Made by a program: the position numbers and the translations under genes
The notes under the pieces: generated by a model
Seen by the model: the letters and a program-made list of their open reading frames with translations, nothing else
Database searches by the model: none
What the model was told of the DNA's origin: nothing
Shown here: positions 1 through 6,853 of the stretch, one piece after another
How the letters are laid out: the number at the start of each line of letters is the position of its first letter
Numbering within the stretch: position 1 is the stretch's first letter
DNA from: Sulfurimonas crateris
Lineage (GTDB): Bacteria > Campylobacterota > Campylobacteria > Campylobacterales > Sulfurimonadaceae
Assembly: GCA_945870785.1 (NCBI GenBank)
Contig: CAMBTK010000005.1
Coordinates: 1 to 56,942 of the forward strand
DNA length: 56,942 nt
Reading direction: 5' to 3'

Positions 1-1085
1 AATACACTCTCGTGTGGTTTAGACTCTATACCAAAAGAGTCTTGGAGCTTACTGAGTAATGCTCTTTGCTCATCACTTAGTTTTTTAGGATATGTTATAT
101 TTACTTGAGCAATCAAGTTTCCTTTTCCATGCCCATGAACGTCATCTACACCTTCACCCTTAAAGACAAAATGTTGCTTGTCTTTTGTTCCAATATCAAG
201 TTTTAGTTCTAACTCACCAGTTAAAGATGGGATATTGAGTGTCTCTCCTGCAACTGCTTGAGTAAAAAATACTGGAATAGCAATATAAACATCATTCCCT
301 TCTCTTTGAAAGTGTTTATCAGCTTTTACACTAAAAGTGACATATAAGTCACCTCTTGTGCCACGTTTACCAATATTTCCTTTGCCAGATACTCTAAGGC
401 GGTTGCCATCATCAATACCTTTTGGAACCTTTATAGTTACATTTCCTTTCTCTTCATGGTAGCCCTTTGCGTTACAGCTATCACATGGAGCTGATGGAGC
501 AGAACCTGTTCCTTGACATGTTGGACAAGTCTGAGAAAATGTCATAAATCCTTGCTTCATAAATACTTGACCTTGCCCTCTACACGCAGAACAAGTGGAG
601 AGTTTGCCATCTTTTGCGCCAGTTCCACTACAGCTTTTACAAGAGTTTTTATACTTAAACTCTATATCTTTTTCACATCCAAAAATTGCCTCATTGAAGC
701 TAATTTTCATATCTACATTCATATCAAGATTATATTTTTCCATGTCCGCAGGATTTTGACGACGACGTGATGAACCACCGCCAAATCCATTAAACATCTC
801 TTCAAACATAGAGCCTAAATCATCAAAACCACCAGATGAACGTCCACGACTACCCATTCCAGAGAGTCCTTCTTTGCCATATCTGTCATAGATACTTTTT
901 TGCTTATCATCACTTAAGCATTGATACGCTTCGTTGCATAACTTAAATTTGTGCTCAGCTTGGCTATCTCCTTGATTTTTATCAGGATGATATATCTTAG
1001 CCATCTTTCTGTAAGCTTTTTTTATTGTTATTTGATCTGCATCTCGTGAAATTTCTAAAATTTCGTAATAGCTTAAATCTTGCAT
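1..1085 (-). CDS. dnaJ: Chaperone protein DnaJ (Hsp40), 3' end outside the window
   Basis: Hsp70 co-chaperone that delivers unfolded clients to DnaK and stimulates its ATPase in the cytoplasm. The start ATG lies at 1083-1085 with an AGGGA-type ribosome site upstream, and the frame stays open to base 1, so about 361 residues are visible. The J domain spans roughly residues 3-70 with HPD at 33-35. A Gly/Phe- and Arg/Ser-rich linker (about 75-110) follows, then a zinc region with cysteine pairs between C149 and C204. Three of these fit CxxCxGxG; the last reads CxxCxxxG. The C-terminal substrate-binding domains follow and run off the edge. It is divergent from mltA across 97 bases. No HrcA-type CIRCE repeat is evident. 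Confidence 0.96.
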   Translation of the reverse strand, partial: MQDLSYYEILEISRDADQITIKKAYRKMAKIYHPDKNQGDSQAEHKFKLCNEAYQCLSDDKQKSIYDRYGKEGLSGMGSRGRSSGGFDDLGSMFEEMFNGFGGGSSRRRQNPADMEKYNLDMNVDMKISFNEAIFGCEKDIEFKYKNSCKSCSGTGAKDGKLSTCSACRGQGQVFMKQGFMTFSQTCPTCQGTGSAPSAPCDSCNAKGYHEEKGNVTIKVPKGIDDGNRLRVSGKGNIGKRGTRGDLYVTFSVKADKHFQREGNDVYIAIPVFFTQAVAGETLNIPSLTGELELKLDIGTKDKQHFVFKGEGVDDVHGHGKGNLIAQVNITYPKKLSDEQRALLSKLQDSFGIESKPHESV

Positions 1086-1123
1086 ATTATAATTAATATC
1101 CCTACTTTTTAGAATTTTTTGAA

Positions 1124-1129
1124 ATTATA
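1124..1129 (-). promoter_or_regulatory. Candidate -10 element for dnaJ
   Basis: On the minus strand a perfect TATAAT lies about 38 bases upstream of the dnaJ ATG, in the divergent spacer. It has a T-rich upstream side and no clear -35, which is typical of this phylum. The assignment rests on position and consensus only. Confidence 0.45.
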
Positions 1130-1166
1130 TCGTTAAATATTTAATGTACGTATGCTTAGTTTGATT

Positions 1167-1175
1167 TGGTATAAT
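1167..1175 (+). promoter_or_regulatory. Extended -10 promoter (TGGTATAAT) of the mltA operon
   Basis: A perfect TGnTATAAT lies at 1167-1175 and the mltA ATG begins at 1183. Only seven bases separate the hexamer from the start codon, so transcription would start at or next to the A of ATG. No Shine-Dalgarno is present between them. A leaderless message is the simplest reading, unless translation really begins further downstream. Confidence 0.6.
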
Positions 1176-1182
1176 TGCACTT

Positions 1183-2343
1183 ATGAAAAAAAATATACTT
1201 TACTTAATCGCAATTTTACTACTTGTCGGATGTTCTAAAGAACCAAAAATGCCAATTTCTGAGCCTATTATAGTAGAGCCTATAATTACAAAAATAGAAG
1301 AAGCTAAACCAATAAAAATCACATTTGCGACCATGCCAAATACTGAATTTATTAAAAGCAGTTTTGAAGAACTCCCAGATTGGGAGAGTGAAGATTATAG
1401 AGATGCTCTAAGCTCTTTTGTAAATAGCTGTAACACTACAAAAACAAAGACACTTTATAAAGAGTTATGCCAAGAAGCAAACAGCGTCAACGATGCAAAA
1501 AGTTTTTTTATAGAAAACTTTCTACCTTATCAAGTTGATATGACAAAAAATGATGGTGATGGACTTTTAACAGGCTATTATGAACCTCTTTTAAAAGGTT
1601 CTTTGAAAAAAAAAGCGCCTTATGTCTATCCAGTTTATTCAACTCCGAGAGACCTTTTAGTTGTTGATTTTGTGGAGCAGTATCCAGAACTAAAAAATTA
1701 TAGATTAAGAGGGCGCAAAGAAGGGAACAAAGTAGTTCCATATTACTCAAGAAAAGAGTTAAGCAAACGAAAAATAGATGCTGATATCGTCTGTTATGTA
1801 GATAACAGAATAGATCTGTTCTTTTTAGAAGTACAAGGTTCAGGAAGAGTTTTACTAGAGAGTGGAGAGATGATTTATGTCGGTTTTGATAATCTAAATG
1901 GATATAAATATAGCTCTATCGGAAAATACCTCATAAATGCAGGTGAGATGAGCTATGCCGAAGCTTCTATGGGTGGGATTAAAGATTGGTGTGACAAAAA
2001 TCCATCGCGTGTAGATGAGCTTTTATATCATAATGAATCTATGGTATTTTTTAAGAAAAAAGAGAAACCTGCCTCTGGTGCTTTGGGTGTAGTTTTAACA
2101 CCAAATCGCTCTGTTGCAGTTGATAAAAGCTATTTGCCACTTGGAAGCATGCTATATATGAGTGCAGATACAAAAGAGAAAGATTTAAATAGAATCGTAA
2201 TAGCTCAAGATACAGGCGGAGCTATAAAAGGCAGTGTTAGGGCAGATCTGTTTTTTGGTTATGGAGATGAAGCTGGAAGAAGCGCAGGAAAGCTAAAAGC
2301 ACCTCTAAAACTATGGATTTTATTGCCTAAAAAAGAGTCTTGA
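1183..2343 (+). CDS. mltA: Membrane-bound lytic murein transglycosylase A (MltA)
   Basis: Outer-membrane lipoprotein that cleaves the MurNAc-GlcNAc bond of peptidoglycan to give 1,6-anhydro ends. It has 386 residues, about the usual length. The N-terminus is a lipoprotein signal ending in LLVGC, with the lipidated cysteine at residue 17. The MltA barrel domain follows (GLLTGYYEP near residue 125), with a C-terminal 3D domain carrying the QDTGGAIKG motif. Asp343 in that motif corresponds to the known catalytic aspartate of MltA. It is the first gene of an envelope operon and ends three bases before recR. No Shine-Dalgarno precedes the ATG; see the adjoining promoter. Confidence 0.95.
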   Translation: MKKNILYLIAILLLVGCSKEPKMPISEPIIVEPIITKIEEAKPIKITFATMPNTEFIKSSFEELPDWESEDYRDALSSFVNSCNTTKTKTLYKELCQEANSVNDAKSFFIENFLPYQVDMTKNDGDGLLTGYYEPLLKGSLKKKAPYVYPVYSTPRDLLVVDFVEQYPELKNYRLRGRKEGNKVVPYYSRKELSKRKIDADIVCYVDNRIDLFFLEVQGSGRVLLESGEMIYVGFDNLNGYKYSSIGKYLINAGEMSYAEASMGGIKDWCDKNPSRVDELLYHNESMVFFKKKEKPASGALGVVLTPNRSVAVDKSYLPLGSMLYMSADTKEKDLNRIVIAQDTGGAIKGSVRADLFFGYGDEAGRSAGKLKAPLKLWILLPKKES

Positions 2344-2346
2344 TAG

Positions 2347-2916
2347 ATGAGTGAGAGTTTAGAGAAGTTTAATAAGCTTGTTGAAGCATTTCAAGAACTT
2401 CCAACAATTGGTAAAAAGTCTGCGATAAGACTCGCTTATCATATAGTTATGAAAAATAGTTTTGTAGGTATAAAAATATCTCATGCCATAGAAGAAGCAC
2501 TTGGAAGTATAAAGCAGTGCGCTTCATGCGGTGGCATGAGTGAAGATGAGCTCTGCTTTATCTGCTGTGATGAGAGTAGAGATGAGACGCTCCTTTGTAT
2601 AGTAGAAAATGCAAAAGACATTCTTCTTTTAGAAGAAAACAGACTCTTTGATGGGAGATATTTTGTTTTGGACTCTTTGGAAAACTTTAATCTATCAGGC
2701 TTAGAGAGGTTGGTTGAGAGTGGAGTAAAAGAGATTGTTTTTGCATTAACACCATCTATTGCAAATGATGCAGTGATGTTATATATTGAAGATAAATTAA
2801 GTAATTTTACTATAAACTTCTCAAAAATTGCTCAGGGTGTACCGACTGGGGTAAGTTTAGAAAATATTGATTTGTTGTCTCTTAGCAGAGCGTTAACAGA
2901 TAGGGTGAGGGTGTGA
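2347..2916 (+). CDS. recR: Recombination mediator protein RecR
   Basis: Acts with RecO (and RecF where present) to load RecA on SSB-coated single strands during gap repair. It has 189 residues, slightly shorter than the roughly 200 of most RecR proteins. A helix-hairpin-helix segment (LPTIGKKSAIRLA, residues 18-30) is followed by a four-cysteine zinc site (C58, C61, C70, C73) and a Toprim domain from about residue 80 to 175 (ENAKDILLLEE, then the SLERL region). The start codon lies three bases after the mltA stop, and the stop overlaps the GTG start of mlaA, so it is translated from the same polycistronic message. A repair gene inside an envelope operon looks like simple co-transcription. Confidence 0.93.
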   Translation: MSESLEKFNKLVEAFQELPTIGKKSAIRLAYHIVMKNSFVGIKISHAIEEALGSIKQCASCGGMSEDELCFICCDESRDETLLCIVENAKDILLLEENRLFDGRYFVLDSLENFNLSGLERLVESGVKEIVFALTPSIANDAVMLYIEDKLSNFTINFSKIAQGVPTGVSLENIDLLSLSRALTDRVRV

Positions 2917-3692
2917 AAATGAGAATAATTTTAGTAGTGTTTGCTATGTTGCTTCTTGGACTTAGCGGATGTAGTTCTAAAAACATTGAAGAACCAAAAG
3001 AGACTTCTATCGAGCATACTCAAGACAGCGAGCTTGACTCATTTAGCGATGAGATGGAAGTAAAAGAGATTTATGATCCACTAAGCGGTTACAATAGAGT
3101 TATGACAAGCTTTAATGATGGTGCTTATGATTATGTTTTAAAACCTGTTTCAACTGGATATTCAAATCTATTTCATGTTGAAATTCGTAGAAGTGTTGAT
3201 AACTTTTTTAACAATATCTACTTTCCAATTCGTTTTGTAAATAATATCTTGCAGGGCAAATTTTATTATTCGATGCAAGAGAGTGAAAGATTTGTTATAA
3301 ATACAACAATTGGTTTAGTTGGACTTTTTGATCCAGCAAAGAGCTACTTTGAGATAGAAGCACACAAAGAGGACTTTGGACAAACACTAGGCTTTTATGG
3401 AGTGGGTGGCGGACCTCATATAGTGCTGCCTCTTCTTGGACCATCAAATTTAAGAGATTTTGCAAGTATGTACCCTGATTCATTCTTGACGTTTATTGAT
3501 TACGATGAAAGAAGCTATTGGACTCTTACAGATACTCCAGCAGAGTATATCGGAGCAAAATCTTTTGAGTATATAAATTATATATCTTTAAACAAAGATA
3601 GATATGAGAAGATGAGAGAAGATGCAGTTGATCTTTATCCATATTTGAGAGATATTTATGAACAACGCAGAGATAAGCAGATTAAGGAGTAG
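2913..3692 (+). CDS. mlaA: MlaA/VacJ-family outer-membrane lipoprotein
   Basis: MlaA proteins sit in the inner leaflet of the outer membrane and remove mislocalised phospholipid, handing it to the periplasmic carrier MlaC. This one has 259 residues with a lipoprotein signal ending in LSGC (Cys20). An acidic linker (21-50) precedes the MlaA domain, which opens with YDPLSGYNRVM and contains the GPSNLRD signature. The GTG start overlaps the recR stop; an ATG six bases later is an alternative. The linker contains ELDSFSDE (residues 40-47), which is repeated exactly in the RND protein encoded downstream. mlaC follows after two bases. Confidence 0.92.
   Translation: MKMRIILVVFAMLLLGLSGCSSKNIEEPKETSIEHTQDSELDSFSDEMEVKEIYDPLSGYNRVMTSFNDGAYDYVLKPVSTGYSNLFHVEIRRSVDNFFNNIYFPIRFVNNILQGKFYYSMQESERFVINTTIGLVGLFDPAKSYFEIEAHKEDFGQTLGFYGVGGGPHIVLPLLGPSNLRDFASMYPDSFLTFIDYDERSYWTLTDTPAEYIGAKSFEYINYISLNKDRYEKMREDAVDLYPYLRDIYEQRRDKQIKE
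3030..3053 (+). other. Shared peptide motif ELDSFSDE, copy in MlaA
   Basis: These codons encode residues 40-47 of the MlaA lipoprotein, in the acidic linker between the lipidated cysteine and the folded domain. The same eight residues recur at 522-529 of the RND protein (5867-5890). Four of the eight codons differ synonymously, so this is not a recent DNA duplication. Confidence 0.7.
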
Positions 3693-3694
3693 AG

Positions 3695-4297
3695 TTGAGA
3701 AGTATTTATAAAGTTTTTTTTCTATTATTGGGAATGTTTTTCTTTACACAGGGTTTGATTGCTGATGAACAAACGGAATTAAAAAAACATTTTTTAAGTA
3801 AAATTGATGAAGTGATTTTGATTGTTGAAGATAAAAAGTTATTAAAAGATGAGAGAAATGCAAATATTGTAAAAACTTTAACTCCAATGTTTGATTTTAA
3901 ACTTATGGCAAAACTGAGCCTTGGAAATAGATGGAAGGAACTATCTCAGGCAGATAAAGATAAATTTGTAGAGCTTTATGTCCATAGAATGAAACAATCA
4001 TACTCTTCAAAGATAGATGCTTATAAAGATGAGAAAGTTGAAGTAAAAGAGATACAACAGCCAAAAGAAGACAGAATAGCCTTGATAACTGACCTTATAA
4101 GTAAGCAAGACAAGCTAGAGATTGTCTATAAATTTCACAAACCAAAAAAACAACTTGAGAGTAAGGATAACTGGCTGGTTTATGATGTAGAGATACTTGG
4201 AGTGAGTATTTTAAAAACAGATATAGCGCAATTTAAAGAGTTCTTACAAACAAAAACCATAACAGCACTTATGGACGCTTTATCAAAGCAATCATAA
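3695..4297 (+). CDS. mlaC: MlaC/Ttg2D-family periplasmic phospholipid-binding protein
   Basis: Soluble carrier expected to shuttle phospholipid across the periplasm between MlaA and an inner-membrane partner. It has 200 residues with a hydrophobic N-terminal signal (about 1-23). The MlaC pattern is clear: TPMFDFKLMAKLSLG (around residues 62-76), then SQADKDKFVELY, and a C-terminal VYDVEILGVSIL stretch. The start is TTG at 3695, supported by AAGGAG at 3684-3689. It is two bases from mlaA and seven bases from the RND gene. No mlaD, mlaE or mlaF gene is next to it, so its inner-membrane partner is probably the RND protein. Confidence 0.9.
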   Translation: MRSIYKVFFLLLGMFFFTQGLIADEQTELKKHFLSKIDEVILIVEDKKLLKDERNANIVKTLTPMFDFKLMAKLSLGNRWKELSQADKDKFVELYVHRMKQSYSSKIDAYKDEKVEVKEIQQPKEDRIALITDLISKQDKLEIVYKFHKPKKQLESKDNWLVYDVEILGVSILKTDIAQFKEFLQTKTITALMDALSKQS

Positions 4298-4303
4298 GTA
4301 AAA

Positions 4304-6790
4304 ATGCTACATAATTTATATAAAAACTATCTATTAAAATTTCCAAAAATTATCCTTTCTTTTGTGGCTGTTTTTGTAGTAGTTATGGCATTTTTTGCCA
4401 TAAAACTTGAAATTGATGCAAGTGCAGAGACACTGTTACTTGAAGATGATAAGGATTTAGAGTTTTCAAGAGATGTAGCAAAGCGCTTTGAAACATCAAA
4501 CTCTTTAGTTATAACATACACAACAAAAGATGATCTGCTAAGTCAAGAAAATATTGATAATATAAAAGAGTTAAGCAGGTATATAAAAACTCTAAATATT
4601 GTAGAGTCTATAAACTCTATCGTAAATGTGCCGCTTTTACAGTCTCCACCGATTCCGCTAAAAGAGCTTCTAAAAGATATACCAACACTTGAATCTAAAG
4701 GTATAGACAAAGAGCTGGTAAGAGATGAGTTTTTAAGCAGTGCTGTATATAAGAAAAATCTAGTTAGCGAAGATTTTACAACTACAGCACTTATGGTAAA
4801 TCTTAAAAGAGACGAGAACTATTTTTCACTTATCAATGAAAGAGATAGTTATGTTAAATTAAAGAAAGATAGAGCTTTAAGAGATGAAGAGAAGGTAGCA
4901 TATAAAAATGCCTCAATAGAGTTAAAAAAATATAGAGATATTTTAAGAGAAGATAATCATAAAACAGTAGTTGATTTAAGAAAAATTATTGTTGATTTTG
5001 AAAAAAATCACCCAAATATAGAGCTTCATTTAGGTGGAGTGGAAATGATAGCTGATGATATGGTCGAGTTTGTCAAGTATGACTTAAAGACTTTTGGCTT
5101 TATGATTGTTGTACTTTTGATAATAATTTTATATATTTTATTAAAAGAGGTTAAGTGGGTTGCGATTGCACTCCTAATCTGTACTGTTTCACTTATCGTA
5201 ACAAGTGGCTTTCTCGGTCTCTTTGGGCTAGAGATTACTGTAGTTTCATCTAACTTTATATCACTGCAGCTTATTATGAATATGTCTTTAGTTGTCCATT
5301 TGGTTGTACGATATAAAGAGCTGCTTTTAGAGACTCCAGATGAGCCGCAAGAGAACTTAGCGATGCAAACTATTCTCTCAATGGGCAAGCCTTCTCTATT
5401 TGTTGTTTTAACTACAATCGCTGGATTTAGCTCTTTGGTTTTTAGTGGTATTTTGCCAGTTATAAACTTTGGTTGGATGATGAGTGGCGGAATAGTTGTC
5501 TCACTTTTAATTACATACACTCTTTTTCCAATTACGCTTCTGTTTTTAAAGAAAAAAGAGCCTCAAGCACTAAAAGAAGAGGAAGAGTTATTTACATATA
5601 AAGTTGCGCATATAGCAAATAGCTATAAAAAAAGTATCTTATTTTTAACTCTTTTAGTCATGTTTTTTTCTATTTCAGGCGCTATGAAACTTAGAGTTGA
5701 GAACAGTTTTATTGACTATTTTAAAAAGGATACGCAGATCTATCAAGGTATGGCTATTATTGATAAAAAGCTTGGTGGAACAACACCTCTTGATGTTATA
5801 TTAACGTTTAAAGATGGCAGTGACACAGTAGAAGATGTACACGTTATAACTCCTGATGAAGAGGCTGAGTTAGACTCTTTTTCTGATGAATTTCAAGAGC
5901 AAGAGGGTGATAGGGAGCAGTACTGGTTCACTCAAAATAAGATGAGAAAGATAAAAGAGGTGCATGAGTACCTTGAATCTCTTGAAGCTGTTGGAAAAGT
6001 ACTCTCGCTCTCAACCGCAGGAGAGGTCTTAAAGGTACTAAACAACAATCAAGAGGCTGATGGCTTAACTTTGGCTCTTATGTATAAAAAACTACCACTT
6101 GAGTATAAAAAAATAATATTGACACCATATGTAGATATTCAAAATAATCAAGTAAGAATAAGCACTAGAATAATTGACTCAATGGCTAATCTTAAACGAG
6201 ATGAACTGATAAAAAAAATAAATCATGACTTAAATGGTATGCTAAATAAAGAGTATGAAGAGCACAAAGTATCTAATCTGTTAGTGATGTATAACAACAT
6301 GCTTCAATCACTCTACTACTCTCAAATAAAAACGATAGGAGTTGTAGTAGTAATACTCTTTTTAATGTTTTTAATCCTCTTTAGAAGCCTTAAAGTAGCG
6401 TTTATCGCTATGATTGCAAATATAGTTCCAGTTGGCGTTATTTTTGGTTTTATGGGATGGATGAATATTCCACTTGATATGATGACTATAACGATTGCTG
6501 CTATTAGTCTAGGAATTGCAGTTGATGATACTATCCACTATATCTATCGCTACTCTTTACTTTATCGTAAATCAAAAGATGCAACTGCTTCTATGTTTAG
6601 TGCGCATGAGAGTATAGGTACGGCTATGTTTTATACATCAGCTATCATCATGGTTGGTTTTTCTGTTTTACTCTTCTCAAACTTCTATCCAACTATCTAT
6701 TTTGGGCTATTAACTATGATTGCTATGTTTATGGCAATAGTCGCAGATTTACTGCTTTTGCCCGCATTAATTCTTCTGTTTGGTATTTAA
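4304..6790 (+). CDS. RND/MMPL-family exporter, putative lipid transporter partner of MlaC
   Basis: Inner-membrane protein of 828 residues built as two repeats. Each has one transmembrane helix, a periplasmic domain (about 35-255 and 465-655) and a five-helix bundle (about 262-415 and 665-826). The second bundle carries GIAVDDTIHY, the acidic motif of MMPL/RND exporters. The family is proton-driven and includes lipid and hopanoid exporters (HpnN, MmpL). Co-transcription with mlaA and mlaC makes phospholipid a likely substrate; this is inference. Periplasmic domain 2 has an acidic insertion (about 509-545) containing ELDSFSDE, identical to a segment of MlaA. I recall the same three-gene set in Campylobacter jejuni, which could not be checked here. 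Confidence 0.85.
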   Translation: MLHNLYKNYLLKFPKIILSFVAVFVVVMAFFAIKLEIDASAETLLLEDDKDLEFSRDVAKRFETSNSLVITYTTKDDLLSQENIDNIKELSRYIKTLNIVESINSIVNVPLLQSPPIPLKELLKDIPTLESKGIDKELVRDEFLSSAVYKKNLVSEDFTTTALMVNLKRDENYFSLINERDSYVKLKKDRALRDEEKVAYKNASIELKKYRDILREDNHKTVVDLRKIIVDFEKNHPNIELHLGGVEMIADDMVEFVKYDLKTFGFMIVVLLIIILYILLKEVKWVAIALLICTVSLIVTSGFLGLFGLEITVVSSNFISLQLIMNMSLVVHLVVRYKELLLETPDEPQENLAMQTILSMGKPSLFVVLTTIAGFSSLVFSGILPVINFGWMMSGGIVVSLLITYTLFPITLLFLKKKEPQALKEEEELFTYKVAHIANSYKKSILFLTLLVMFFSISGAMKLRVENSFIDYFKKDTQIYQGMAIIDKKLGGTTPLDVILTFKDGSDTVEDVHVITPDEEAELDSFSDEFQEQEGDREQYWFTQNKMRKIKEVHEYLESLEAVGKVLSLSTAGEVLKVLNNNQEADGLTLALMYKKLPLEYKKIILTPYVDIQNNQVRISTRIIDSMANLKRDELIKKINHDLNGMLNKEYEEHKVSNLLVMYNNMLQSLYYSQIKTIGVVVVILFLMFLILFRSLKVAFIAMIANIVPVGVIFGFMGWMNIPLDMMTITIAAISLGIAVDDTIHYIYRYSLLYRKSKDATASMFSAHESIGTAMFYTSAIIMVGFSVLLFSNFYPTIYFGLLTMIAMFMAIVADLLLLPALILLFGI
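5867..5890 (+). other. Shared peptide motif ELDSFSDE, copy in the RND protein
   Basis: These codons encode residues 522-529 of the RND protein, within an acidic insertion of the second periplasmic domain. The match to MlaA residues 40-47 is eight of eight. Leu, both Ser and the final Glu use different codons from the MlaA copy. Confidence 0.7.
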
Positions 6791-6822
6791 AAATTTGTAC
6801 ATAACTTTTTTGAATTTTGATG

Positions 6823-6828
6823 TACAAT
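6823..6828 (+). promoter_or_regulatory. Candidate -10 for the GH17-GT2 gene
   Basis: TACAAT preceded by TG lies 25 bases upstream of the TTG start, in the 63-base spacer after the RND gene. It fits a weak sigma-70-type promoter. No hairpin terminator separates the two genes, so some readthrough is possible. Confidence 0.35.
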
Positions 6829-6853
6829 TCGTTTCATTTTCATAGGAAGTACA

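Noticed and set aside
5026..5520. Minus-strand ORF of 164 codons inside the RND gene
   Set aside because: It lies fully within a well-supported coding gene, has low-complexity Ile/Thr/Lys composition and no recognisable motif, so it is a shadow.
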